Shown here piece after piece: positions 10,427-22,129 of a stretch of 64,000 nt of DNA (its first letter is position 1; every line of letters starts with the position of its first letter). Under the pieces are notes generated by a model, which was not told the DNA's origin, did no database searches, and worked only from the letters and a program-made list of their open reading frames with translations. The DNA comes from Collybia mongolica (lineage: Eukaryota > Basidiomycota > Agaricomycetes > Agaricales > Clitocybaceae). A program made the position numbers and the translations under genes. The stretch spans positions 620,001-684,000 of the forward strand of contig JAAXNY010000012.1 of the NCBI GenBank assembly GCA_013420905.1, in the 5' to 3' direction.

Positions 10427-12780
10427 ATGTCGCTCCTGATACCATCCGTCAAGCCAGGATACTTTGGTCGAGGATCCGTTGAGGTGGGCGCTCCAGCTGC
10501 AGCAGGGGAAGGTTCCAGGCGCCGCCTTGCGATTACGTGCGAAACTTTGATTACCCAACCACGAGAGGGCGTGAACACGGTCACCGACGTTTTGGAACAC
10601 GCTGCACGTACACACGGGAAGAAGAACGCTGTAGGATGGCGGGACGTTGTGAAAGTGCATGAGGAGAAGAAAGAAGTGACGAAAGTTGTTGGGGGGAAGG
10701 AAGTCAAGGAGGAGAAGACGTGGAAGTACTTCGAGCTGAGCGACTACAAGTATCTCTCGTATATCGAGATGGAGACGAGGGTTTCTGAGGTGGCTAGGGC
10801 CTTGTTGGATCTGGGCTTTGCGTCGGGTGATGTTTTTAACATCTACGCGCAGACGAGGTGAGTGGCTCTTCTCAGCTGATGGCAAATCTCCTCAAATTAG
10901 TTTTAGTGTCAACTGGCAGCTCATGGCTCATGCTTGTGCTTCCATCTCTACAACGATCGCCACTGCATACGACACCCTCGGCGAATCAGGCCTCACACAC
11001 TCCCTGAACGAGCCGGACTGTATAGGTCTCTTCACAAATGCCGAATTACTCCCTACCGTTGCCAATGTCCTCGCAAACACACCGACGGTCAAATATGTCA
11101 TATACGATGGGAAACCACCTCCGGCACTCCTCGAGAAACTCCGTACAGTTCGCGAGGATATCATCACCATCCACATATCGGAACTACCAGAACGTGGACG
11201 AACGGTGCCTGTAGAACACCTCGCAGCCCGTCGACCAACGAAGGAAACACTGGCTTGTATTATGTACACCAGTGGTAGCACCGGAGCTCCCAAAGGCGTA
11301 TGCATAACGCATGCTAACATCGTCGCTTCGATCGGCTCCGTGTACATCGTTTTTGGGCATCATTTCGCGCCAGGGAATACCTATCTCGCATATCTCCCTC
11401 TGGCCCACGTCCTCGAATACATCGTTGAACTGTGTGCGCTCTTCGTCGGCGTTACATCAGGCTACGCCCGGCCCAAGACACTCACGGACGCCTCTGTTCG
11501 CAACTGCCTAGGGGATCTCAATGCATTCAGACCCAATATCATGTTTGGCGTGCCTGCGGTGTGGGAAACGATCAGGAAGGGCATCCTTGGGAAAGTCAAC
11601 TCGGGTGGCTCCCTGAAGCAACACGTTTTCAACGGCGCAATGGCCCTCAAAAAAGCTGGTGTCCCTGTGCTTGGTGGTCTTGCCGATAGCGCTGTCCTGA
11701 GTAAGGTCAGAGCAGCAACTGGGGGCCAGCTGCTCTTCACGATGAACGGGGGTGCAGCTATCAGTCGCGAAACACAGGAATTCCTTAGCCATGCTGTGGT
11801 TCCGATGATGCAAGGTAGATTTCTTTTTCCTTTCAACCATCCGCCTGGATCTTATCGTCCTTCTAGGATATGGCATGACGGAATCGTGTGGCATGTGCAC
11901 CCTTCTCCCTCCGGAACTCATGCAGTGTGGAGTTGCTGGTCTTCCCGTTCCGTCTGTAGAGATCAAGTTGATGGATGTTCCGAGTGCCGGGTACCTATCA
12001 ACAAACAATCCACCTCGAGGGGAGGTTTGCATTCGGGGACCTTCTGTGACGAAGGGGTACTTTAAGAGGCCTGACCTTAACGCGGATGAGACGATATTTA
12101 CGAAGGATGGATGGTTTCGGACTGGAGATGTCGGACAGTGGAATGACGATGGCACGCTTTCGCTCATTGACAGGTATGTCTTACGATTTTATCTAGTCGT
12201 AATGACCGCTGACTTTTGGTGTCTTTAAAAGGATAAAGAATTTGGTTAAGCTACAAAACGGCGAAGTGGGTTCAAACTCAATCACATCGAAGAATTGCCC
12301 TAATCGCCTCTTATTTTAGTACATCGCACTTGAAAGCCTGGAATCTATCTACAAATCTTGCGATCTGGTGGCCAACATCTGTGTTCACGCCACCTCGGAA
12401 GCCAAACAACCCATAGCTATCATCGTTCCTCATGAAGCGAACCTTCGCTCCGCACTAGAACACTCATCGGCAGACAATACTATCAGCTTCCCTGAATTAT
12501 GCGCAAAAGACGAAGTGCGAAGTCTAATTCTTAAAGAGTGCAATGCTGTTGGACGCAGAGGGGGATTTAAGCCTGCGGAAATACTTTATGAAGTGGTGCT
12601 GACATCAGAAGAATGGACGCCTGAGAGTGGCCTCGTCACCCCAGCCCAGAAAATCCAGAGAACGAAGATTGCACAGGTTTTCTCGGGGGAGATCAGGGTT
12701 TGTCCTTTTCTCTGCTGTGTTTTCATAAATGGCGTAGCTGACTTTTGTGTCGATGATAGGAGGCGTATCGGAATCACTGA
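10427..12780 (+). CDS. Long-chain fatty acid-CoA ligase (FAA1/FAA4-like)
   Basis: ATP-dependent long-chain acyl-CoA synthetase: it activates a fatty acid to acyl-AMP, then to acyl-CoA, feeding lipid synthesis or beta-oxidation. Exons 10427-10857, 10907-11814, 11867-12173, 12232-12265, 12320-12697 and 12760-12780 give 692 residues in a consistent phase. The N-terminus carries the family motif YFGRGSVEVGAP. The AMP-binding P-loop YTSGSTGAPKGV lies at about residue 260. The adenylate motif GYGMTESCG follows, then GWFRTGDVGQWNDDGTL and the fatty-acid signature region DRIKNLVKLQNGEYIALE. The last 21-nt exon ends EAYRNH, matching the usual short C-terminal tail. No SKL-type peroxisomal signal is present, so an ER, lipid-droplet or cytosolic site is more likely. 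The final donor (GTTTGT) is weak but restores the expected tail. Apparently intact. Confidence 0.95.
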
Positions 12781-13668
12781 AACAAATAATTGTTCTGCCT
12801 CGTCACAGATGTCGTACTAACTAGACCCTTCTTTCGAAATTTCGATGGGCTATTATGGCAATTTTTGTCCTTTTCCGTATATGTGACTCCATGTGAAACG
12901 TGGGATAATTTTTCGCCCGATGTACCATTGTCTGTGTGACTTTCAGGCTCTACATATCCTCTGGATTTCAAAGCAATTGTCTTTCGATGCCTCGGTATAA
13001 AGTATGACATTATACGCCTTGTCCGTGACGTTCTAGCTAACAGTAAGCCTTTTTGTCTGTTTGTCGAAGTTATAGCTTTAATGATAACCTTACTTTGACA
13101 GGTTCCATCTAATCCCCACTTACCCCGCTGTGCTTCTCGCTCAGTATAGTTGCGCCACAAGATAAGCACAAACCTTCGCACGGACAATCGACTCCAGTTG
13201 GGGTGAAACGTGCTTTGACTTCGAGTTCTTCATGCACAAACCAGAAGTCATCCAAAGCATCCGACGTGAGCCAACACATGTGAATAGAGTAGCATTCTGG
13301 ACACTATTATTGCCATGTATCTTTGTTCTGATTGGCCCTTGATAGATATAATATATAAATCCCCATCACAGATTCCATGTGTATCGAAACGCGCACAACA
13401 CGTGTCTTTCGGCATTGTCACAAAACACGCCTCTCCCTGCTGTACATTATGCGCGATCAACTCAAAACAAGGATAAGGCCATCATGTTGTTGAAATGATA
13501 GTATTGAACGTATTTTTCGCCCTCATCCTCGTCTGACCCATGACCTTTTCACGAGGCGTTTAGCCGCTCGTCAGGGTAACAAACTTCTGTCTTCGGCTAC
13601 CCCACACTTATAAGACCTTCTTCCAGGCCGTTCCACGAGTATTTGGCGGGATTTGAGGGCATGCAGAA
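12781..13668. other. Intergenic, no gene seen
   Basis: About 890 bp between two plus-strand genes. A long antisense open frame overlaps the 3' end of the acyl-CoA synthetase but has no domain and no splice logic. A TATATAAAT-like run near 13349 is not followed by a credible start codon. Confidence 0.45.
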
Positions 13669-16600
13669 ATGTATACCGAGGATGTGGAGTGAGTGATATT
13701 GGGTCTGGAAGCAGAGGACTGGCTCATCGTTATTATATTCTAGCTCCTACTTCCCTCCTCAACCTGTAATTCAACCTCTTCCAAATAGTGATTCGTCATC
13801 CTCAGCTCCATCTAACGACGCACCAACCCAAAAATATGGATCTCGTTATCATCGTCCTCCTACCCCTCCTTTCCCGCCATCACAGGCTCCGCAACCGGGA
13901 CATAAAAATACGAATGACCCACAAGTCCACAAGCACGAATCGAAAATAAAACCAAGTCAAAATGCTTATTCCCGTTTCCTAGGTCGGCTGCACGATGAAT
14001 ACGCACGAGATGATCGTCGCTCTCACTCACGCTCGCGCTCTGATAGCAGCGGCTCAAGTTCTCTTCCCGCTATTCTCCGCCTCCTCGCTCAAGAAACTGC
14101 ACGCGCCGATGCTGCTGAACGCGAGCTGGCTAAAGATTCGAACGCCCTTCTTGCACGGGTCCGAGATGTGAAGGCGGCCAAAGATAGAAGTGACTCCGAG
14201 TTGGCACGCGTGAAGGAGGAACTATCGTTGTACAAAATCCAACTGGATATCGCTCAGAATGGTGTGTATTCTTTACCTGATTCGTACACTTGTTTTCTCT
14301 ACCACTCTTCCTGGTACTGGTTTCTTTATATGCGGCGATCTGATTTGTCTTTTGCAGAGATAAATCGAGCCCAATTAATCGTTGCTGATGTTCAACGAGC
14401 GCGTGTTGAGGCTGAAGATAGAGGCACAAAGGATCGCGACAAGATCAGAAAACTGCTCACTCAGCGTGCCGTTGAGATGGCGAGAGAGGAAGGGCGACGT
14501 GAGGGTTGGAAACAAGGCTTGGAAAGCGGAAGGTGGGCTGCTTGGTCCAGGCTGGAAGGGGGTCTACGTACAATGGCGCACGAAGCGCGGGAGGACAATC
14601 GACGCCTTCACCCGTCCGAGGCCTCTTCTTCTTCGCATTCAACGGCTCGATCGTCAAGTACTGCCTCAAGGTATGTGCTCTTTCATCGCTCCCATTCTGA
14701 ATGCTTGAGCTTTATTACAGGACCGACGCGCGTGAAATGGGGCGAGGCCAGAGAAGGCCTACCCACCAGCCGGCTTTGCCAGCACCCATCCCGATCCGCC
14801 CGAACAGCCGACGAGCTCCACAAGGCCCAGTACACAACTCAGCCCCAGCTTCAGCGCCCATCCATGCAGAGACCATATCGGTCCACGCACGACCCGGTTC
14901 CCAGCCACGTTCGCAGAGCCGTGCCTCTGGACCTCGAGCACCAAGCCCTGCGCAGACTCAATATTCACGTGGCAGGGCACGCTCTCCAAGCCTTGCACGC
15001 TCTCATCGCTCTCATCGATCAGTGGTTCTTCCGCCCGATGGTTATATCCCCACTCTTGGACCCGATGCGCTCATATCTCTACCTCCACCCCATGAGTTAA
15101 GCCAACCGGTCGACTTTGGCCTCGAAGAACAATCCGAACCCGAAGACGCTGTGACAGATGGTGGAAGAGAAAGTCGGGGAGGTGGAGGTCCTGAAGTGGA
15201 GCGGAAAGGGGCACCGAGGGCTAGGGATTACGCCTACCAGTCTGGTTCAGCTCTGCGCTCCGAAGATGTCCCAGGATATGACGAGGTTTTTAAAGCCCGA
15301 AGTCGGGGTGGACACACAGCAATCGCCATGTCAGCGACATCAAGAGGATCGACCCGTATCTCACAATACGACCTCGTTAGCCCTCCAAGGGATCATGAAA
15401 GGGAGAGAGACTGGCTTCGCAGGAAAAACGCTGTCAATGTTAGAGAGAGAAATGGGCCTGAACGAGGAAGAAATACCTCAACACATGGCGCTCGTACGGA
15501 AACGCGAGGACGAACACAACCTGAACAAATTGTTGAAGAATGGCGTTCTGCAAACTCAGACATCATCGAGTCACCAACTCCCAGAAATCCTCATATTCCT
15601 GAAAGAACTAATCATGTGGGATCAACTCGCCCGCCAAATAATGGGGGAAATACTACTCATGTACGCTGACTTTCTTCATTTTCACCAGCATTGCCTGTCT
15701 TCTCTGCTTCTATTTCTTTTTTGCTTCCCTGTGGTTGAAATTTGTTCTCTTTCTCCACCCTCAACCCCTTTTTGTCTTATAGGGCATTCTCACACACACT
15801 GGAGTTATGAGTTCTCCTACGATGGTTTCTACCTATATAAACGGAGGGCCACACCCGCAAAAAGATAGTGCTACCCACGACGTCCCTCATTCTAACGCGA
15901 GTGGATACGTGGGTCCAAACGCCTATGGTCGAAATATTTATCAAAATATTAATGACGATTCTCACCGTTCCCAGCACTCCCAACGCCCTCCGCGCTCCTC
16001 TTCAACATCGAATATTCCTCCTCAAAACTCTCGTAGTGCGGATGGACGTCCTACGGATCAAAATATGAGTGTGCGCCGGCCAGGAGATGGACCAAAGCGC
16101 TCGTTGTCCAGTGCGACTGTAATTGGAATTGCAGTTGAACCACCCGTGAGTATTTTCATGAAACCTCATAAACATCTGACGGTGCTGCTGCTGACTCTAC
16201 TTTGACAGTCACGTTCACCTACAAATACATCTGAGGGAACTGTTGTCGATCCTATTCTCCTCACGCCTGATCATGCTAATAGACCTACACCCCTTCCACA
16301 AGATGTGACCCTGACTCAGCACGAGACCTCATCTGGAATGCACTTTGATCAAAATCACGGAAAAATTCCCGTAAATATTGTTTGGCCCGACAACAAACTC
16401 CCACCAGGCTTTGTACCACTGAGCCCGATACCCTCCCTAACCAATTTTAACCCGGATGACCACGACCACCATCGAATGCATGAGCAGTTCCGTGGCGCAG
16501 GTTACCAGATTTATGCAGGGGCGGCGTTTATCCCCCCGCCTCCGGCTGTTGCAGCAGGGCCAGTCCCAAATCATAGGCCCTCACATGATACAAACCCGAC

Positions 16601-16754
16601 TTCGATGCTCTTCTCTGGGACTCAGAAGGCATCGACTCCGATAAGCGACTCCCGAGGCCCATACACACAAGAAGCGCCCAGAAGGAGAGTTGCGGCCTTC
16701 GACTCGTCACCTGCCCCGCTAAATCGACCCTTCTCCATATTTTCGGACGCGTGA
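13669..16754 (+). CDS. Large disordered protein with central coiled coil, 899 aa
   Basis: Function not recognised. Exons 13669-13688, 13744-14261, 14358-14670, 14721-15660, 15783-16145 and 16209-16754 join in consistent phase. The N-terminus (MYTEDVDSYFPPQPV) leads into a proline/serine-rich stretch with PPTPPFPPSQAPQP, then a charged RS-containing segment (RRSHSRSRSDSSGSSS). A heptad-like helical region follows, from about residue 120 to 250 (LLAQETARADAAERELAKDS, LARVKEELSLYKIQLDI, RDKIRKLLTQRAVEMAREEG). The remaining ~650 residues are low-complexity: SR/RS pairs, PRAPSP, proline-rich PPRSSSTSN, ending PLNRPFSIFSDA. No enzyme motif, signal peptide or membrane segment was found. The pattern suggests a scaffold or regulatory protein of nucleus or cytoskeleton; that is inference only. 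The 20-nt first exon is unusual but gives the right phase. Confidence 0.8.
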
Positions 16755-17685
16755 ATCTCATGATGAAAATGGAGAATACTTGTAACAAATGACACTGTAC
16801 ATTTATTTTCTCCCGTCTCTTGTATCAATCTTCCTGTGTACAACCACCCTTCCATCTTTCTCATGTACTATCACAATCGGAGCAATCTGTACTTTACGGT
16901 ACCAATCATTGTTGGCATTCTCCCATGGTCAAAGACAGCTCGGGATATATGAAAGTCTCAAGAACTCATGTCAAGTCGTTGACTTCCGCCTGTCTATGAA
17001 TTCAAATACAGAGATTGCTTGCATATGGAGAATGACTAAGGGGAGTTCCGGCCCGGCCCACCTGACTGAAAATAGAAATTTTCACCTCGGGCGCCTCCTG
17101 CTTCAATTTATCCTCAACCCATTCCCAGCGCCGACCGAAGATTGACGTATATTCATTTTTGACGCTCCACACCCGCGAACCACTCAAAACGGTTCTCATA
17201 AATCCAAGAGCCGCTCAGTCCAAGTAATTCCAGCACTGAACTGTTGGAGAAAGTCGATATCCGATATCGTCATCGTAACTGCGGTCGACCCCCTCTCAAC
17301 TCCGGCGTTCTATAGAACATATAGAAGTATTCATGGAATGTCTCGATGGCCTTGCCTATACTTCCGAGTCGACCATTCTCAATACAAATTATGCCTGAGC
17401 CACAACCTCGGCGTGTTATTAAACAACGTACATTACCAAATCACCACGGCAGAATCAGAACCGGAATTATGCCTGCTATGCGCCGTGCTTCCTGGTCGTA
17501 ACCTATTTGAGTTCGAGGATAGGACAACCATCTGTTCCTATGCTCACGGGTCATCCGGATCCCTGATTTGATGGATAGCGCTGTGAACAGCTGTCATATA
17601 AATTCCTCATGCGCTCACTATTCCTCCTTTGACTTCTTGGTCTTTCCGGGCTCCACCGAGGTACAATCTCTCTCTTCCAGGAGAA
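16755..17685. other. Intergenic, no gene seen
   Basis: About 930 bp between the disordered-protein gene and the CK1-like gene. Open frames are short. Part of it may be 5' leader or an unrecognised first exon of the kinase gene, whose N-terminus is uncertain. Confidence 0.4.
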
Positions 17686-19118
17686 ATGGCTCTTATCCTT
17701 CGCGCTAAACATGAAATCCAAATACCGTCTAGGGTTCTTCGCTTCATCGTATACAACCTGTATCTCACCTGCGTGCAAGACCGGAACTTGGATGTACATT
17801 TCTGCTCCTTGAACAATCCTTGCCGTGTTGCTTGGCTTGGCCTCTCACCTCTTTTCTCTGCGCGCGCTGTATCTTCTGTATGGAACGATGCGATTCGCGA
17901 AATCTCGACCTTGAAAGAGCATCTTTTCTTTCGGAGGGTCGAGGATGCTTACTATCCACATCCATGGCACATCAACACGAAAGTGCGCAAGGGTGTCCTT
18001 CTCAATAGATACAGAGTCTATAGGACAATAAGCACAGAGATGGGCACGTTCCTTCGAATTACACTTGTACGTCAATGTCTAACGACTAAACCCTCGCAGG
18101 CGACAGGGGTGTCTACAAGGCGTATGATTTCAATCACCCTGCGGGGTGCTCGGGAGCAGAAAGGGTTGTTATCAAAGCGTGGCTATCCGCAACGGATCGT
18201 GAATGTGCCGTTGAACACCGGGTGTACGAGCTCCTCTGTACGCCCCCGGTTTCTGGGATTCCAGCAGTTCGTTCCAGCAACTACGACAAGGAACAAGGAG
18301 TTTTCGCCTTAGTACTTCAACGTCTGGGACCTAGTTTAGAAGAGGTCCTGGAGCTGTTGCCCCAGAATCAGCGATTCGACGACCGAATGATTCTGGCCGT
18401 AGCCATTCAAATGGTGGGTCCTTCCGTGATGAAGCCTCGGAATCTTGGCATCTGATAGTGCTCAAGCTGGACCGCTATAAGGATATTCATACTCGGGGAA
18501 TCATCCACAATGGTATTAAACCCGGAAATATCTGTCTCCCGCCCTATGACTCGGGGGTTGGAGCATCGGAATTGTACGTTATTGACTTTGGGCTTTCATT
18601 CCTGCTCAGTGCGACAGCCACGAACTTTCTACCGAGCGCCCACCGTGCAGAAACAGTGGGCAACAGATCCTATCTAAGTGCGCTGGGTCACCATGGTATC
18701 AGTATGTGTGCTCCCCGTTTTCTAGAAGTGTGAGAGGGAAAACTCATCTTTCAAAGCCCAATCACAGCGTGATGACCTAGAATCCCTGGCTTACCTGCTC
18801 TCCTTCCTTCGCAATGGGGATCTTCCTTGGGACCCACCAAAGGTTCGAAAACAATCTCGGGTCAATGCAAATAAAACAGTTCCCCAAATATGGCGTCTCA
18901 AGATGGCGACTCCGGCATCAATTATCTTTCGTGGCATGGACCAGTCGTTTTTGGATTTTTGGAAAGATGTTAAAGGTCTCGCTTTCGGCGAGGTCCCGGA
19001 CTACGATACCATGAGAAAGCGCTTCGAGGACTGTTGGAGACGAGAGGGATATAGGGATCTTCCCGGTCGGGTCGATTGGTGGGAAATATTGAGGATATAT
19101 GCAAACGGCAATTTATGA
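17686..19118 (+). CDS. Casein-kinase-1-like protein with catalytic Asp replaced (pseudokinase)
   Basis: Kinase fold of the CK1-like type expanded in Agaricomycetes. Proposed exons: 17686-18043, 18100-18413, 18467-18701 and 18757-19118 (422 aa, phases consistent). Order of motifs: N-lobe LLNRYRVYRTISTEMGDRG, the VAIK-type lysine in ERVVIKAW, the alphaC glutamate region ECAVEHRVYELL, HNGIKPGN where most kinases have HRDxKxxN, the metal motif VIDFGLS, the CK1-type TVGNRSYLSA loop, then DDLESLAYLL and DLPWDPP. Only the catalytic aspartate of HRD is changed, to glycine (codon GGT); Lys, DFG and the loop Asn remain. It may therefore bind nucleotide without transferring phosphate. The first intron would use a GC donor (18044-18099). 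The first ~100 residues before YYPHPW do not look like kinase, so the start and any extra 5' intron are unsure. Confidence 0.8.
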
Positions 19119-19583
19119 TCTACTTGGCTTTAATTTTTGGGTTTGTATCAGGGTTTTTAGGGTGATATTTGTACTTTGGGCCATAGAAGAGTTGAATGGG
19201 GAAACTGATTGTTTGTTTTGCAACTGTTCCCGCACGCGACGTGTAAGTCCCATGATTTGGAATCGTTTGCACGTGGTTGGGCGACCTGGATCCGATGTCC
19301 GCGCCGTAAAAAATTCACTCACTCTCGGGCGCCCGATCGCTCGTCATACATTTATTCCCTTCAGCGTAGTCAATCCACCCATTTTTCCCTGCCAGTTGGT
19401 CTTTGAACTTTTATGAGTGATATGTCGAATGTTGTGTTGGGGCGATGACCCTATCAACAGGCATGTCAGTTTGATCAGCAGGTCTTGCGTCTCGACCATT
19501 TCCCACGTCGCTCAACTCTTTCTTCTAACGATCACTACATTCACGACAGTGGTTCACCAACGAGACGCCCTAAGAGTTATACC
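19119..19583. other. Intergenic, no gene seen
   Basis: About 460 bp between the CK1-like gene and the small secreted protein. Open frames are short and unsupported. Confidence 0.4.
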
Positions 19584-20086
19584 ATGCTCTTAGCCATCTG
19601 CACACTCTTTATTGGCATTATTCCGTTACTGGCCGGGGCAGCCCCTGTAATATGCGATTTCGGTTGCCCAACCGTCGATACTACTGGTCATGTCCTAATT
19701 ACTTCCCCATACGCCACTTCCTATACGGCGGCCTATTCAATATTTGATTGCATGTATGTCCTCTTCGGATGCTTCCCAAGATTCTATACTCAACTGACAC
19801 CAATAGATATTCTCTACCCGCATCGCCCACGGCTCCACATATCTGCCATTACTACAAGGTAAAGGTCAATGTCGGCCTTTCGGAGAAGAAGAACTCAAAT
19901 CACTCCCTGTAGTCAGATGGACACCAAGCTTTAGGGTCTTCCAATGGTCCTTGCCCTCCACAGGCCGTTTCATGTTCAGCAGTGGAATCCCCCCAGTTCT
20001 CAGCACCGGAAAAAGTGGAAACTATGCCTTGGGTGGTGGCTGGGAATGATTTGCTGTATTACAAAGAGCATCATCCGACGTCATGA
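19584..20086 (+). pseudogene. Small secreted cysteine-rich protein gene, probably frame-broken
   Basis: The ATG at 19584 begins a strong signal peptide (MLLAICTLFIGIIPLLAGAA). A spaced-cysteine region follows (CDFGCPTVDTT, then FDC just before the intron). Exon 1 is 19584-19753, the intron 19754-19806 (GTATGT...AG), and exon 2 19807-19858, reading IYSLPASPTAPHICHYYK. A second intron (19859-19934) would lead to an exon with NGPCPPQAVSC that ends at 20086. The C-Y...C-Y-Y and CPPQAV motifs fit the small secreted proteins common in mushrooms. The third exon is out of phase by one base with exon 2. Either exon 3 is not used and the protein stops at 19912, or a base is missing. Role unknown; effector-like or cell-wall-associated is inference. 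Confidence 0.5.
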
Positions 20087-22037
20087 GTGAGTGGACTATT
20101 CATTAGACGTGAATATCCAGTTGATGCCATTATGAAGCACTATAGGACCCGGGATCTTTGAGCCTTGAAAATAATTTCCGCCGTCCCCTCCGATGTCAAG
20201 ACTTGAAACACCGATTTTTTTCTTTAGGTGCATTCGCGTCACCCGCGAGCACTCTGCTTCCTCGTTTGGTGTAACATGCTTTGCTATATACACGTTCAAA
20301 GCCGAGGGGCTCATGTGGAGTGTTGATGTGGATTCGATATACAGTCGGACATCGAATGGTTAAGAGATTTTTCCTTTGAGGCCCGTCATTTAACATAGGT
20401 TTAGGAATCCCGGACCCGTTTTCTTTCACACCGGTGAATAACACTGTACCATACTAGAATCTACGGGCATCATAACCCGCTCGAATCTGTCCTATTAGCT
20501 TTTGGTCTATTCCCCATTTACCATTCTACTCCCTCGCTCACCGAAATATGGGAGCATAAACCGGGCGAATGAAAACTCCAATTAACGTTCCATGAGTTGC
20601 GTCGGGTTACTCTTAGGTTCAAGAATTAGCTTCTCTCAAGCCCGGTAATATGTCATGACAGATGGAGAAGCCCCATACCAGCTATGTCGCTCTCCAGTGT
20701 TCAATGACCGAGGAAGCCCGTACCGTGACAATGATTGTGCTCAAGTAAACGCTAATCCAGACTGGCCAGTATATCGGGCGCCTCTTCATAGCGTCAATTT
20801 TCGATATCAATAGGGTTTGGTTTAACCTGAAATATTCCCGCGAACACGCACGACCTGGATATGACTCTCGAGAGCTGGTCTGATGTGTATATTTCCTATT
20901 TCATTCATTCATACATATTGTATTCTAGGTTTGGTGGGAACAACTTGAAATCCACAGGTTCACCGGGGCTTGGTGCTCAGGTCACGTTGTTGCGTTATGA
21001 TCACATGGGGTCAGAGCGTTTTTATTTCCGAGAACGATGTACTTCATAAAACTTTGGTTTGGGTAAATCTTTGACTTCCGGGTAACTTAGCCCTCTTATC
21101 AGACCGTCTTGCAAAGTACACCGTACGGCGTATGAAAACGTGAAACATCCTCCCGGGAACCCGCAACTTGTGGTGATCCAGGTGACGGATCCTGGATTTG
21201 TGTGCCTAGGCGCGTGTAGGTTTGGTGTCCTTGAATTCGCCGCAGTGGATTGGAGCGTGTTCTCCTTGGGATGCTCATGATAGCGGTTCTCTGTTTGCAA
21301 TTCTCGTTCCCTAATTCATCGTGCTTCTCATGGCATGAACATAACAACCCACTCCGCCCCTATGTTCCCGGTCTGATGTCGTCGGAAAACAGTACGTATA
21401 GCGCTGGACTTTGTAAATTACTTCACTACTGATATGTTCAGGTGTAAGGGAAAGTAGGGAAATTGACTCGTTAAGCCTAAACGCGTTAAATTCAGTCCAA
21501 ACGAGCCTCTAACGCTCCCTTGCGTGCACACTCTATCCCCCCCCCCTTCGGCAAATATATTCCACACAAAAACCACATGGACCTTGAAACGTCTCCTTAG
21601 GCCGCTCTTTCTACTTCGGCGGGCCTCGCTTTACGACGGTGATTCAAACCTTCGAACCAGGCCGCTCCACCACTCAAGGATCATTTCTCGTAGAGAAAAA
21701 CGTATACTGACCTCTTTCTAAAGGACAACCCCCATTGTTGCGGTCTGGGTAGGGATGTGGATATCCTTGTACCTTGTACCCCCTAATGGGATCGCTGGCC
21801 GACCAACTCAATAGCGACACACATTGCAATCGGCACAACACTTTTTGCATGGCTTCTGTATCCTGCCACGCGGTCTGTTGTTTCTCCAGTGGGTGCTTGC
21901 AAAGGCGGTCAGGACATACGTTTCCTCCGACTCTTTGTCCACCTTAGGCATGGTGGTCTCACCTCCAAATCCATTCCAGGCAGAAAAAAAAGGTCTTTTC
22001 ATTTCTCAAGTACGGCGAGCCCGCAAAGGTGGTTGGG
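20087..22037. other. Gene-poor region
   Basis: Nearly 2 kb with no supportable gene. Short open frames on both strands around 20.1-20.45 kb and 20.9-21.35 kb show scattered protein-like composition but no consistent splicing or family match. They could be remnants of a decayed gene. Confidence 0.4.
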
Positions 22038-22045
22038 TATATAAG
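22038..22045 (+). promoter_or_regulatory. TATA box of the DUF6593 gene
   Basis: TATATAAG lies 92 bp upstream of the ATG at 22130, within GC-richer promoter sequence. Confidence 0.55.
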
Positions 22046-22129
22046 CCCAGAGCCGATGGCTTCCCTCTCAGCAGAACAGGTTCAACGAATCAAGTCTAAC
22101 CAGTCAACCAACCACTCATAATTAAAGCC

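Noticed and set aside
10300..10482. 60-codon frame overlapping the acyl-CoA synthetase start
   Set aside because: It begins upstream of the TATA box and overlaps the synthetase exon in a different frame.
12774..13187. 137-codon minus-strand frame after the acyl-CoA synthetase
   Set aside because: Antisense to the synthetase 3' end, no recognisable motif and no promoter or splice evidence.
20087..21350. Protein-like short frames on both strands suggesting a decayed gene
   Set aside because: Segments could not be joined by splice sites or assigned to a family; evidence too weak for a pseudogene call.
21640..21700. tRNA-like GGTTCGAA box on the minus strand
   Set aside because: No matching acceptor, D or anticodon stems could be drawn around it.
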